Positions 13,815 through 24,650 of a DNA stretch of 64,000 nucleotides are shown in pieces. Under the pieces are notes generated by a model. The model did not search any database. It had not been told where the DNA came from and saw only the letters and a list, made by a program, of their open reading frames with translations. Each line of letters opens with the position of its first letter. Within the stretch, counting starts at the first letter, position 1. This DNA is from Taenia hydatigena (lineage: Eukaryota > Platyhelminthes > Cestoda > Cyclophyllidea > Taeniidae), in NCBI GenBank assembly GCA_036345935.2, contig JADWOT020000003.1, positions 12,932,524 to 12,996,523 of the forward strand, given 5' to 3'. The position numbers and the translations under genes are program-made.

Positions 13815-14040
13815 TGTAATATTTACGTTTTTTTAGATGTGCTTTTGTAGGCCAGAGGCGGGGGACAATTTTAACCTGATCGTAGAGCCCTGTAGTGACT
13901 CTTCAGAAGCCGATCCATCTTCGTGTAGAACTCTCTTACAGCATTGCTCCATACCTTCTTCTGAGGCATAATAAAGATGTCTAAGAGTATTCGGCCTTCT
14001 AGCGGTAAAAGCGGAAGAAGGGAAGAGGAGAAAAGGAAAA
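13815..14040 (+). repeat. 5' LTR of element A
   Basis: Begins TGTAATATTTACG and shares the GTAGGCCAGAGGCGGGGG block with the other three LTRs in this window. The 3' edge is blurred because the LTR end, primer site and first part of gag are deleted. It retains the gag initiator region (AAGATGTCTAAG at about 13976), as in element B, where gag starts inside the LTR. Confidence 0.75.
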
Positions 14041-16970
14041 AACCTATAACCGTGAGGTTTAACATCTACTTATGATCTTAGCGACAGAGAATTCAGCTAA
14101 TTCTGTACGCTTTTCCAAAAGAGCTTTTGTCTGCAGCAATTGATGCTGGAGTCTCACCTGACTCCGACCATGATTAGTGCTGCGAGACACTAACTCAACT
14201 TGTCATTGACCAGCGAGAGCAGTCGCTGGCCAGACAGTTCTTCTGCGGCGATAAAAAGCCCGGCAAAAACGACGAGGAGAATGCTAGGATCTTGCAGCTC
14301 CTAGTCGAACGGGCCTTCAGAGGCTGCCTATCAAACAAAGTGAATAATTACGTGGCCGTTCAATTCGAAGCCAAAGTCCGGCCACCAATCATCGCGGCAA
14401 AACCCTACGCCGTGAAGACCAACGATCTCAGTCATTTGGTCGGGGCAGCGACCAGGAGGCCCTTGGAACTCCTCCCGACATCGCCTTCTCAGAAGGCCGA
14501 CTGCCGACCGAACTCTACACGACCACGTTGGTTCCCGTCGCGCCGCAACCCAGGGGCAGGTGAGCCGTTCTATTACTTATTCTGCCTACCTCATATGGCT
14601 CCCTCCCATTTATGTGAGTCTATGGCAAGCTGGAGGGATGTCCCTGCAACCAAGTCATTAGTGAACCCCCAAGCTTTCCCAAATCTCTGCACCAAGTTTC
14701 GCACTGTTCCTACCTCTGCAAAACTCCTCTCAGCAGAAGGGGAAACGATGAAGGTAAAAGGAGAGACGTTTTTGAAAGTCTCGTTCGGAAAAAATCTAGA
14801 CAGTCCGATTTATTATGTGCCTAGAATTAGTTTGAGATGCAGTACTTGGCCTTGGCTTCCTTTGTAACACCAAGGCGGTCCTGAATTTTGCAGAAGGCAG
14901 TACAAGGAAACAATCCCCATAGCGTCCCGAGGCTCCCTTGAAGACAGAAGAAAGCAGAATACTAGGGTAGAATTAGTCTGCTGGCAGGTCCCGAAGGCCA
15001 GCCCACGCAGTTGGGGTAATATGGCCACCTCTGTGACCCTGATCAGAACTGGCAGTTTAAGCAAAATATTACGATCTTAGCAAACCTCCTCCAAAAATGG
15101 ACGCAGACGAAATCTGGAGTGCCCTATTCGAGGCAGCGGACACTCTCATCAATAACTTAGATAAGCTTTACTCTCAGTTAATGCGGATCATCGATGGCGA
15201 GAGAAAGGAGCTGCGCTCACCGCTGAGCTAGTATCCGAACATGTTCTCATAGCAAGGAGCGAAACTCGGACGAACAAATATCGTCAAACACACTTTAGAC
15301 ACCACCAAGAAGCATACCGCTGCCTCTCCTGAGAGAAGTAAACCATCCGGTGGAAGAGATTATCAAGGATGAAGTTATGAAGCCACCCAAGTTATCATGG
15401 CCCTTTATAATCGCACTGGTAAAGAAAAGAGACTGAGTTTACGGCTGTGTATCGATTACAGAAAGTTAAATGTCGTAACTAAGAAAGACGCTTTTTTCTT
15501 ACCTCATATTAACGACTCCTTGGATGCACTGCATGGATCAAAATGGTTCTCCACACTAGAGTTAAAGTCCGGATACTGGCAAGTAGAAGTAGCGGAAACA
15601 AATGGAGGGAAGTCGACTTTCATAGTGCCCTACGGGCTTTATAAATTCTAGACATTTTTGCCTGAACTCTGTGATGCCGCAGCCACTTTTCAATGCCTGA
15701 TGCAGACAGCGCTGATTGGGCTTTTCCCAAAATAATGCATAAACTACCTTGATGAAATTCTTGTTTTCGGTGAAGACATTTGCGAACACAAAACCAATCT
15801 TAAACTAGTGCTGGACCGTCTGCGGAACTCAGGTCTGACCTTGAATCCAAAGAAGTGCCATTTTATCCGTCGTTCGGTCACCTTCTTAATGGCATACAGT
15901 CTCGTCAGATGGGATGGCGGTCACCGAAGATCGCACAAATCAAGTGAGAACTTTGCCAACACTAATCAATCAGATGGGATTCCGCAGCTTTAGCGGTTTG
16001 GCAAACTACTATAGGCGTATCGCTAAAAGCTTTGCCAAGATCTCCAGTCCCTTGCCTACAAGGCTTCCGGGCGAAAGAGTGGGCATTGATATTATGGGTC
16101 CACTGCCACTTACCAAGGGGGAAACCCATATATTCTGGTCATGATTGGTTACTTCACGAAAGCAGCCTAAGCGGTATCCATGATGTCCCAAGATGCTGAG
16201 ACGGTCACGTCAATAATCTTCCATCGTTGGATCTGTCAACACGGAGTGCCCGAATCAGTCCATAGTGATCAAGACCCTAGTTTCGAAAGCCGACTCTTTA
16301 CTGATCTCCGCGTGACCTTCGTAAAACCCACAAAGACGCACACAACGCCTGCGCATCCGCAGGACAACAGACAGGTAGAAAGAACGAATCGCATCATGCT
16401 AGAGGCTTTTGCTAAAGAGGTGCGGCCTGAAGAATGGAATTTAAGCCTAGGACGCGCTCTTCTCGCCTATAGGGCTACAGTCCACGCATCAACCAATGTT
16501 TCCCTGTTCAAGATGCTTACAGGTCGCGAAAGAGGTGTCTCCTTTGCTATCTTTCTACCGAGCAAGGAGGTGGCAACCGACAATGCCCCGGAGTACGTAC
16601 TACGTCTAAGCGAAGGGATAAGAAAGACATCTAATTTTGCTCTGGGACACCTAAAAAAGTCTCATATCAGACAAAAGAAATTCCACGATAAGCACAAATG
16701 ACTCAAGGTCTACCATGAAGGGGATCTTTTCCAAGTATATAAACCGATTCCCCCACCCGGAATGCATAGCGAATTTTACCACCCTCGGAGTTAAGACCCC
16801 ATCCCTGGAGCAAAAGTTCTCTTCTCCACGAACTACCTCACCTGGAATGCACAACTCCGTACCCAGCCAATAACCGTTCATCACAATAATATTCGACCTT
16901 ACAAAGGATGAAGCTTAAGCAAATGTGGCAGAAAGGAAACCACCCAACAGCATAATTAAAGCGAACCAAT
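14041..16970 (+). pseudogene. gag-pol remnant of element A
   Basis: Broken gag-pol reading shared with element B. From 14041 there is a gag fragment resuming at the ITVRFN-like point, then a 191-codon frame (14292-14867) covering late gag and the protease flanks without the DSG active site. From 15397 reverse-transcriptase motifs appear: LRLCIDYRKLN, then a DDE-like variant of the YLDD box (YLDE, about 15744-15755). After the internal deletion the integrase core resumes at GIDIMGPLPL (about 16080). The frame 16180-16701 holds the second Asp region (SDQDPSFES) and the Glu in a QVERTNR motif. Reading continues with a C-terminal GPY/F-like tail to about 16970. It is interrupted by several stops and cannot be functional. 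Confidence 0.85.
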
Positions 16971-17012
16971 AAGAGTAGCAGAGAGGACGGCGCTCAAAAG
17001 ACGAGGGAGCAG

Positions 17013-17248
17013 TGTAATACTGGTGTTCTTTAAATGTGCTTTGTAGGCCAGAGGCGAAAGGACAATAGTAACCTGGTCGTGGAACACCGTTGTCGCTCTT
17101 TAGGGGCCGACGTGCCCTCGTCTCGAACTCTCCGGCATAGTTACCCCATATCATACTTCAGCCTATACTAGAGACGTCTAGAAGTAATCAGCTTTCCCAT
17201 GGTAAGGATGGAAGAAGAGAAGCAGAGGAGAAGGAAGAACCGTCCACA
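17013..17248 (+). repeat. 3' LTR of element A
   Basis: Starts TGTAATACTGGTG directly after a purine-rich tract (AAAAGACGAGGGAGC, ending at 17010) and ends in CCGTCCACA. About 236 bp. It is clearly diverged from the LTRs of element B, so element A is probably the older insertion. The 163 bp between it and element B (17249-17411) hold nothing recognised. Confidence 0.8.
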
Positions 17249-17411
17249 TCAGTGATGGACAGATTGACTTGTGGTGCTTACAATCGTGATTGCGCAGTCA
17301 TGTGAATTGCTTATGAATGCTGAAAGTGTTGAGCAAACACGCGAAGCAATACTTCGGTTAAGGTAGGAATATACCAATGGATTAAGAAGGGTATGAAAAA
17401 AAAATGAATAC

Positions 17412-17637
17412 TGTAATACTTAATTCTTTAAATGCGCTTTGTAGGCCAGAGGCGGGAAGTCAATTTGAACCACGTGACGGAGCAGCCTGGACACTTGCTG
17501 GAGCGTGACACATCCTCGGCCTGAACCCCATATCTCGCCTAGCTGTATTTTTCATCCCATATACATTAAAGATGTCTAAACGTACACAGACTTCCACTAT
17601 CAAGAGTAACCAGGAGGGAGAGGAGGAACCCTCCACA
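17412..17637 (+). repeat. 5' LTR of element B
   Basis: Starts TGTAATACTTAATTC and ends CCCTCCACA, the TG...CA form. The end is set by comparison with the 3' LTR: the two match through CCCTCCACA and then differ. The gag ATG (17572) lies inside this LTR, so the last 66 bases are also the first 22 codons of gag. Confidence 0.88.
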
Positions 17638-19813
17638 CTGGTGGCAGCGTTGGCGGACCTTCCCCATTTCAAGGAAGGAATGAATTTCGGAGATTGCATG
17701 ATAACCGTTAGGTTTAACATCCACTTGTTTCCCCAGCGGCAGAGGTTTCCACTGATCCTGCACGCTCTCCCGCAAGAGCTGTTCTCCGCAGCGGTTGATG
17801 CCGGAGTCTCACCTGACTCCGACCTAGACGAGTGCTGCGAGATCCTGGCCCAGCTCGTTATTGATCAACGAGAGGAGTCGCTCGCTAGAGAGTTCTTTCT
17901 CCGCGAGCAAAAATCGGGCGAAAACGACGAGGACTTCGCGAGAGTACTGCAAATCCTCTCTGAACGGGCTTTTAGAGGCTGCCCACCTAACAAGGTGAAA
18001 CGATGGGTGGCTGTCCAGTTCAAAGCCGGCGTCCGTCCCTTGTCCATCGCCACGAAACTCCAGGCCCTGAAGACCAGCGACCTCAGCCAGCTGGTCGACG
18101 CAGACACTAGGAAACGTCAGGAACTTCTCCTGACTTCGCCGCTCCACATGTCCCACCGACGACCGAGTTCCACACGTCTGCGGTGGACCCCTCCGCTCCG
18201 TATCGCAAAAGCAGGTGAGCAGCACTATTCCTTATCCTGCTTATCCTCCCATGGTTCTCTTCCATGTATGCGAGTCTCCGGCAAGCTAGAGGGACGCTCC
18301 TGCAGTTTCCTTTTTGACTCAGGCGCAGTTAAGTCATTGGTGAACCCTCAGGCGCTCCCAGATCTCCACAATAAGTTTCGCACGGGTTCTCCCTTCGCAA
18401 AACTTCTCTCAGCAGAAGGGAGAAAGATGAAGGTAAAAGGAGAGACGTCACTAAAAGTGTCACTGGGGAAAGAAACGTGGCAAGTCCAATTTATTCTGTG
18501 CCTCGAGTTAGTTTGGGACGCTATACTCGGTGTGGACTTCCTTCGTAACACCAAGGCGGTCCTGAATTTCGCAGAAGGGACACTCGTGACCCAGCGGCAC
18601 AAGAAAACTACCCCAGTCAGATCTCCGCTCAAAAAGGACGCAGGCGCAATCTGTAGCGCCCTCTTCGAAGCTGCGGCCATCCCGATCAACAACTTGGATG
18701 AGCTTTGCGCCCAGCTAACGCACATCACCGATGGCGAGAGAAAGGAGTTACGCCCCATGCTTAGCAAGTATCCAAGCATGTTCTCATGGCAAGGAACAAA
18801 ACTCGGGCGAACAAGGATGGTCAAACACACTATCGACACTGGCGAGGCCAGGCCCATTTGGCAACCACCCAGACGTATACCTCCGCCCCTCCAGGGCGAA
18901 GTGAACCGTCTGGTGGAAGAGATGATCAAGGACGAAGTGGTCAAACCATCCAAGTCACCATGGGCTTCTCCAATCGCACTAGTGAACAAAAGTGACGGTA
19001 GTCTACGGCTGTGTATCGATTACAGGAAGTTAAACGCCGTAACTAAGAAGGACGCCTTTCCCTTACCTTACATCAACGACTCCTTGGATGCCCTACATGG
19101 ATCAAAGTGGTTCTCCACACCAGACTTAAAATCGGGATACTGGTAAGTAGAAGCGGCAGAAAAAGATAGAGAGAAGACGGCTTTCATAGTACCCAACGGG
19201 CTTTAGGAATTCCAGACAATGCCGTTCGGACTCTGCAACGCCGCAGCCACTTTCCAGCGCCTGATGCAGACGGCACTGATTGGGCTCTTTCCGGAAAAAT
19301 TGCATAATCTACCTCGTTTTCGGTAGAGACATTCGCGAGCATAACTCCAATCTCAAACAAGTCCTGGACCGTCTGCAAGATGCAGGTTTGACCTTGAATC
19401 CAAAGAAGTGTCATTTTCTCCGCCGTTCAGTCAACTTTCTGGGGCACACAGTCTCGTCAGACGGGATGGCAGTCACTGAAGAATGCACAAAACAGGTGAG
19501 AACCTGGCCAACACCAACTAATCAGACGGAACTTCGCAGTTTCCTCGGTTCGGCAAACTACTATAGGCGCTTCGTTAAAGGCTTTGCCAAGATTGTTAGT
19601 CCCCTACACAAACTAACCGAGAAGCACGCAAAAAGAAATTTCAAGTGGGAGAATGAACATGATGAAGCCTTCAAAGAACTAAAGCGAATGCTCTGCTCCG
19701 CTCCGATTTTGGCTTTACCAAACTTCGAGACCGCCGCACCTCCCTTCGTACCAGACACGGATGCCAGCGACGTGGTCGTGGGCGGTGTACTTTCGCAGAG
19801 ACAAAGAAGGTAG
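17572..19813 (+). pseudogene. gag-protease-reverse transcriptase region of element B
   Basis: The main frame runs 524 codons (17572-19146). Gag-like residues occupy roughly 1-200, and no CCHC zinc knuckle is seen. Protease follows at about 245-330, with a DSGA active-site motif and a later AILGVDFL. Reverse transcriptase starts near residue 420 (KHTIDTGEA) and includes LRLCIDYRKLNAVTKKDAF and DLKSGYW. A TAA at 19144 replaces the expected Gln codon and a TAG follows near 19204. FQTMPFGLCNAAATFQ is still readable. At about 19302-19325 the YLDD box reads IIYLVFGRD: the 12 bases for DDIL are missing, removing both catalytic aspartates. A second frame (19280-19813) carries the rest of the RT palm and connection (NPKKCHFLRR, FLG, NYYRRFVKGFAK). 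Element A keeps four residues at this site, so the deletion is private to B. Confidence 0.92.
17639..17655 (+). promoter_or_regulatory. Putative primer-binding site
   Basis: TGGTGGCAGCGTTGGCG begins one base after the LTR end. The leading TGG is what pairing with a tRNA CCA terminus requires. It lies within gag codons, because that frame starts in the LTR. The tRNA species was not determined. Confidence 0.5.
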
Positions 19814-19858
19814 GGAACACGTCATCGCCTACGCTAGTGCCAGATTGAGCAAAAAAAA

Positions 19859-21532
19859 ATGCGACAGAAGAGTGCAATAGAACGTGAACTTTTCGCCATC
19901 TATACAATGGTGCGACACTTCAAGCACTACCTGATAGCGAGACAGTTCATAGTGAGAACAGACCATCAGGCGCTGACCTGGTTGAAAACAATGAAAGAGA
20001 TCGATCGTTCGGTTGCACGCTGGTACGAGGAACTGCAACAATATGACTTCACTGTGCAGTACAGAAAAGGAAACTCGCATAGCAACGCAGATGCCTTATC
20101 CCGCAGAACTCTCTCAGTGGAAAGGCATGGCGGTGTAGTGGGAACCCTATTTTTAAGCGAGCCGACTAAACATCAGTGGAGTAACACACAGAGTACAGAC
20201 CCCGACACGTCCTTGGTATACGACAGGTTTCTGGCATCCTCGTCCAAGCCCACTGCGGAAGAGATGAAATCATCCAGCAAGGCAGCCAAGCAGATATGGC
20301 AGCAATGGTCCAAACTCTCCCTGGAGGACGAAGTCTTGTGGTACCAAGAAGACGCCACGTCTCCCAAGCGCTTGGCTGTTCCAGGTTCCCTGATACAAAC
20401 AGCCCTCCAAGAGCTGCACGAACAATTGGGCCACGTCGGTGAGAAAAAGATGGTGGAGGCCTCGATAAAACGATACTGGTGGCCCCCCCTCTCCCCAGAG
20501 GTGCACGACTTCTGCCGAACCTGCATTACTTGCAGCAGGTTCAAGAACCCTCGTTCCACAGCAGTGGCACCTCTGCAGCCTATGCTTACGGGATTTCCGG
20601 GCGAACGAGTGGGTATCGACATCATGGGTCCCCTACCCCTTACCAAGAGGGGGAACCGATATATCTTAGTTATGGTTGACTACTTCACGAAAGTGGCCGA
20701 AGCGGAGCCCATGAAGTCCCAAGACGCCGAGACAGTCGCGTCGACCTTTTTCAATCGTTGGATCTGTCAGCACGGAGTGCCTGAATCAGTCCCTAGCGAC
20801 CAAGGCCCTAATTTCGAAAGCCGACTCTTTGCTGAACTATGCAAGTCCCTCGGAATCGCAAAGACGCGCACGACACCTGGCCACCCTCAGGGCAATGGAC
20901 AAGTGGAAAGAACTAACCGAACCCTGATAGGGTTACTAAAGGCTTTCACGAAGGAGGCACGACCGGATGATTGGGATTTAAGCCTTGGACGCGCTCTTCT
21001 CGCCTATAGGGCTACGGTTCATACATCGACCGGTGTCTCTCCGTTCAAGATGCTCACCGGCTGCGAAATGAGAGTTCCCTCTGACGTCTTCCTCCCGCGC
21101 AAAGAAGTGGCTACCGACAACGCCCCGGAGTACGTACTACGTCTCAAAGAAGGGATAAGAAAGACGTTTAATCTTGCCCGTCGACACCTTCAAATGTCTC
21201 ATACCCGACAAAAGAAATACTACGACAAGCACAGTCGACTCACTGCCTACCACGAAGGAGATCTCGCCCAAATATATCGGCCGATTCCCCCACCCGGGAC
21301 ACATCGCAAATTTTACCACCCTTGGAGTAAAGATCCCTTCCGCGTAGTAAAAGCCCTGTCTCCTACGAACTACCTCGTCCGGAATGCAGAACTCCGTACC
21401 CAGCCAATAACCGTCCATCACAATAAGATCCGCCCTTACAGAGGTGCTCCGCCGGTCGGCTACGAGGACGAAGCCTATTTAATCGTAGAAGAAGGCAAAC
21501 CACCCGATGGTTTAACTAAAGCGAATCAATAG
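19859..21532 (+). pseudogene. RNase H-integrase region of element B
   Basis: Open for 557 codons, but joined to the upstream frame only through frameshifts around 19810-19860, near a run of A, so it is a fragment of the original polyprotein. Residues 1-90 are the end of RNase H (ERELFAI, TDHQALTWL, NADALSRR). The integrase HHCC finger follows (LHEQLGH, then CRTCITC). The catalytic core has the Asp of GIDIMGP, the Asp of SDQGPNF and the Glu of GQVERTNR, so the DDE triad is intact. The C-terminus has a GPY/F-like module (KFYHPWSKDPFRV ... PITVHHNKIRPYRG). The frame ends 40 bases before the 3' LTR. Confidence 0.92.
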
Positions 21533-21555
21533 GGGTAGCGCCGGGGACAGCGCTC

Positions 21556-21570
21556 AAAAGACGAGGGGGC
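21556..21570 (+). promoter_or_regulatory. Polypurine tract of element B
   Basis: AAAAGACGAGGGGGC lies two bases upstream of the 3' LTR. Element A has the matching AAAAGACGAGGGAGC in the same place, which supports its role as the plus-strand primer. Confidence 0.75.
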
Positions 21571-21572
21571 TA

Positions 21573-21798
21573 TGTAATACTTAATTCTTTAAATACGCTT
21601 TGTAGGTCAGAGGTGGAAAGCCAATTTGAACCACGTGACGGAGCAGCGCGGAGACTCGCTGGAGCGTGACACATCCTCGGCCTGAACCCCATATCTCGCC
21701 TAGCTGTATTTATCATCCCATATACATTAAAGATGTCTAAACGTACACAGACTTCCACTATCAATGGTAACCAGGAGGGAGAGGAGGAACCCTCCACA
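21573..21798 (+). repeat. 3' LTR of element B
   Basis: 226 bp, TGTAATACTTAATTC ... CCCTCCACA, alignable over its whole length to the 5' LTR with about a dozen substitutions. It carries a copy of the first gag codons, since the gag ATG lies within the LTR. Host sequence resumes at AATGTAGCCC. Confidence 0.88.
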
Positions 21799-22714
21799 AA
21801 TGTAGCCCTTTCCAGCGTGTTATTGGCAAATATTGCAGCCATCGTCACTCCAGAGTAAAAACAGCTTAAATTACACGATAATCAGTTTTCGGACAGAAAA
21901 GCATCAATTTGATGCATCAACTTAAGGCGGACAGCAACCAATGCCCATTTTTCACTACCGCTCTCCTATTCCCATTACTTTTAAAAATTACAAGATTATT
22001 GAGTTCACCAATGCGCCAGAGTCCGAACTGAGGCAGGGAATCACACTTTGCTATTGCTAAATTAGTTGCTTATTTACCCCAACACAATTGTTCGTGTATG
22101 CAACATGAGGTTGAAGTTCATCCGCTTCATCTTTGTGGCTTCCTGATATATTCGTTATGGAACCTCAAGCACCAACTTAGAAGCGCTTGGAATAGTTCAG
22201 CTGCCCTCAAGGGGTAAGCTCATCGATTCAGTGAGTTTTTCTTGCTTAGGAATGAAATGCGTAATGAACAAGAAAAGTTCGATCCCTCGCCCTCTCTTGA
22301 TCTGAAAAGAGCTTAAACTTACTAGGATATGCCAACGCAACCATACTGCAAAGAAGCACATAGATCTAAAAGGACGCAATCGGCACCACAGAAACAATCG
22401 AGACTATGAATCGAATACGTCTTCAATATTCCCATTCACACCTTCAAGCCAATCTACATTTTTGGATAAGCATGTATTATACAAATAAAATTTTCACAGC
22501 TTGAACACACAGCCGTTACCTTTAGAGTTGCTTTACAGTAGAACCCGATCGTGAACAAAAAACATTTGAATTCTCTAGTAGCAAGGTGGCTAAAGATATT
22601 CGCATGACTAAGGTGCGAATAATTAGGCACAGCATAAGCGCAACCATTTATGCACTTATACAAAAAATTAGCACTTATCCAAAATTATGCGGTACAAGAA
22701 TGCTTGTTGTTGTG
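21799..22714. other. No recognised gene
   Basis: AT-rich sequence between LTR element B and the diverged inverted duplication. Only short unassignable frames (22197-22397, 22454-22663, both minus). Confidence 0.4.
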
Positions 22715-23245
22715 TAAATATACGGATTTCGTTTGAATGCATTGATGGGCTCAATAGTTGCACGGCTCTGTGTACGAGTAGCTTGTGACTTATCTATGGT
22801 CTTTTGCTGCGGGGTGTTTGTTATCTAACTAACTCGTCGTGCGGCAGACTCAGGCGATTCAGAAAAACGGATGCTATCATTCGTGGTCCCGCCTCTCACA
22901 TGATTTCATCATGTGCATCGAGTAAATGGACGCTAAGCTTTAAGGTATTCGGTTTGTATTGTTAATGAGTTTAGCTGGAGAGGAACATTGTCGAGGTGTA
23001 TGATAGACTTGTGTGCGAGGGCAAATTCGTCATCCGTTTGGCTAAATCTATTCGAGATGTCGTCCTTTGTAAGGTAAATTGCTGGCATTTCCGAGGCATT
23101 GTACGCTAGGTTAGACCGGATTTGGCTCATCAGGTGTGTCGCTTTCTGTGCGATTAGAGAACGAAAAAAACTGACGTACGATCCTTGTCAGGTCTGGGTG
23201 GTCGATTCTCCAGGGTATGCAACCACAGTAGTCTGAAGTTCGTAG

Positions 23246-24011
23246 ATGTCATATGTTGATAAACTTGTAATTGAGAAGTGGCGCGATTATCCCTTGGGCA
23301 AACCGCTTCCACATCATCTTGGGAGTCCGCGTATAAGTAATGCAAATCCTCACAGATTTGACAATCGTATTTTAGGATTGGCGAATTTATCTGTGTTGAG
23401 CATGGAGAAGAGTCGAATTTCGTCAGTTCCCGAGGCTGTAGAGTGCTTACATCTAACTTGCCCCCTGCCTGAGGTCGAATGTGATGGTGACTTGGCCGAG
23501 TGTATCGAGAGACTCTGCTCTGGCCAGCAGCCTTCGTTATTTGGACTTGTCGGAGAGAGAATCGCTTGGTTGCCGGAGGACTTTCGGAATCTGGAGAATC
23601 TGAAAAGTCTGCTTATAACGGGTAACTGGGGTGATGTGATGTCTACCGATCATTATGCTAGCGATTGACTAAAAAGTGCGTAATGAGTCTTTCTTGGTGC
23701 ATTTATACAATCACCTAGTTGGATTGCCAGCGACCAACTTACGGAATGGAGAAGCTTAGAAATCTTCAGCTGAAGAATAGTAGACTACGCTGCCTGCTCT
23801 ATGCTGTATCCCAATTTCGGGGGCTGGAGACACTGAGTCTGTCTGACAATACCTAGATGGCGCCTTTCCCTTCGATGGAGTGCGATGAAGGTCTCAAAAG
23901 TCTTCTTCTCTTGGCGTCAGTGGCATTGCTGCAGAACTATGGACATCTGAAAGTGGTTGGATATGGCAATGTCGTCTCTGTGGATCGTGATGTAATTGCG
24001 ACTTTACTGTG
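23246..24011 (+). pseudogene. Leucine-rich-repeat protein pseudogene, copy 1
   Basis: Leucine-rich repeats on the plus strand, spread over three frames. A LRYLDLSE-like repeat (about 23530) is followed in another frame by LPEDFRNLENLKSLLITGN (about 23570-23625). After a TGA and a frame change comes MEKLRNLQLKNSRLRCLLYAV (about 23745-23805), then QFRGLETLSLSDN and a TAG. Repeat spacing of about 23 residues is that of animal intracellular LRR proteins (SHOC2/Scribble type); the exact family is not assignable. The inverted copy at 30.3-30.9 kb is broken at other points, so both are decayed copies of one gene. Confidence 0.75.
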
Positions 24012-24239
24012 ACACCAAGTGACCGATACGTAGTCTAGAATGTGTACAATTGAGTGGCATTTGAGGCAAATGTCTCGTAGTTTAGTGTCATAAGGTAGAG
24101 TGGGAGATGACACTGAAGCTGTTTTGACGTTGAAACTAAAGCGTTCTTAACCGTTTGCATTGGTGAGTTGACTCGTAAAATGGCGGAGGTTGCAACGCAC
24201 AATAGTTCGGGCACGAGTTTTGGGGTCAATTACTCTTTA

Positions 24240-24650
24240 AAGCTACATTTTAGGGGCTGCTGCTGAAATGGTGGCCTTTTGATTGCCATCAGGTGGAATA
24301 TTTCCAATTTTGTCCACCTATTGCAAGGTCATTAGTTTTATGAACCATGGGCTTAATTTTCGGCCTCGCGGGAGATAGTGCTGGTGTGTTGCGGGGCTGT
24401 TGGTTAAAAGGGAACATTGTGAGATTGTCCTCTTAATGATTTTGAGATGGTTCGAGAGATCTGTTGCCTAGACTAGCTGTTGTAGCGTGTCTGGCTTGGA
24501 GGCAAAACGGACCATCATTTCCGCAGTCTGGATGACTCTTTGGTTGCATGTGGACGGGTTTGTGGCGTTAACGAACCATGTGAAGGGGGTGCAATCATTG
24601 GTGAGCACCCACGCGAGTGCTTGAAAGTGAGCCAGTTAGTGTTTATTCCT
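24240..24650 (-). pseudogene. Unknown coding remnant X, copy 1
   Basis: Read on the minus strand this stretch gives PFTWFVNATNPSTCNQ near 24575, interrupted frames, then KIGNIPPDGNQKA near 24310-24270. Copy 2 at 29708-29989 shows IIFTINATETI and KITNFPPENGLIKA in the same order, so the similarity holds at protein level. The family is unknown. A 150-codon minus-strand frame (24515-24967) overlaps in a different frame and may include its 5' part. It converges on the LRR remnant. Confidence 0.45.

Larger units (their letters stand above)
13815..17248 (+). mobile_element. Ty3/gypsy LTR retrotransposon, degenerate copy A
   Basis: Plus-strand element bounded by two LTRs starting TGTAATA (13815 and 17013). 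It is the same family as element B at 17412-21798. It has about 3.4 kb against 4.4 kb for B. Compared with B it shows a deletion joining the 5' LTR directly to gag; loss of the protease DSG segment; an unrelated insertion of about 100-150 bp near 14920-15080; and a deletion of roughly 1 kb that removes RNase H and the integrase zinc finger (junction near 16055). It also carries many stops and frameshifts. No target-site duplication is evident. Confidence 0.9.
17412..21798 (+). mobile_element. Ty3/gypsy LTR retrotransposon, near full-length copy B
   Basis: Plus-strand element of 4387 bp with LTRs at 17412-17637 and 21573-21798. The domain order is gag, protease, reverse transcriptase, RNase H, integrase, which is the Ty3/gypsy order. 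Integrase after RNase H rules out Ty1/copia, and no envelope frame follows integrase. The coding region is interrupted by at least two stops, frameshifts, and a 12-base deletion in the reverse transcriptase active site. The LTRs differ at about a dozen of 226 positions by eye, so the insertion is not recent. It sits 163 bp downstream of element A in the same orientation. Target-site duplications could not be identified. Confidence 0.93.
22715..24650 (+). repeat. Diverged inverted duplication, left half
   Basis: Read against the reverse complement of 29700-31335, long stretches match in order. Examples are GCAGCAAAAGACCATAG (about 22795 in reverse), the GCTAGGTTAGRYCGGATT block (about 23105), the TGGACTTGTCG block (about 23540) and the GGAGAA...AATCTTCARCTGAAGAA block (about 23745). 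Coordinates of matching blocks sum to about 54000-54200, so the duplication is centred near 27.1 kb. The half carries a broken LRR gene on the plus strand and a second coding remnant X on the minus strand, converging on each other. Confidence 0.75.

Noticed and set aside
18348..18989. 213-codon minus-strand ORF
   Set aside because: It lies antisense to the protease and reverse transcriptase of element B and is a shadow of GC-rich coding sequence. The same holds for 17824-18225 and 20173-20646 (minus).
17412..21798. Endogenous retrovirus instead of retrotransposon
   Set aside because: No envelope-like frame lies between integrase and the 3' LTR; only 40 bases separate the last stop from the LTR.
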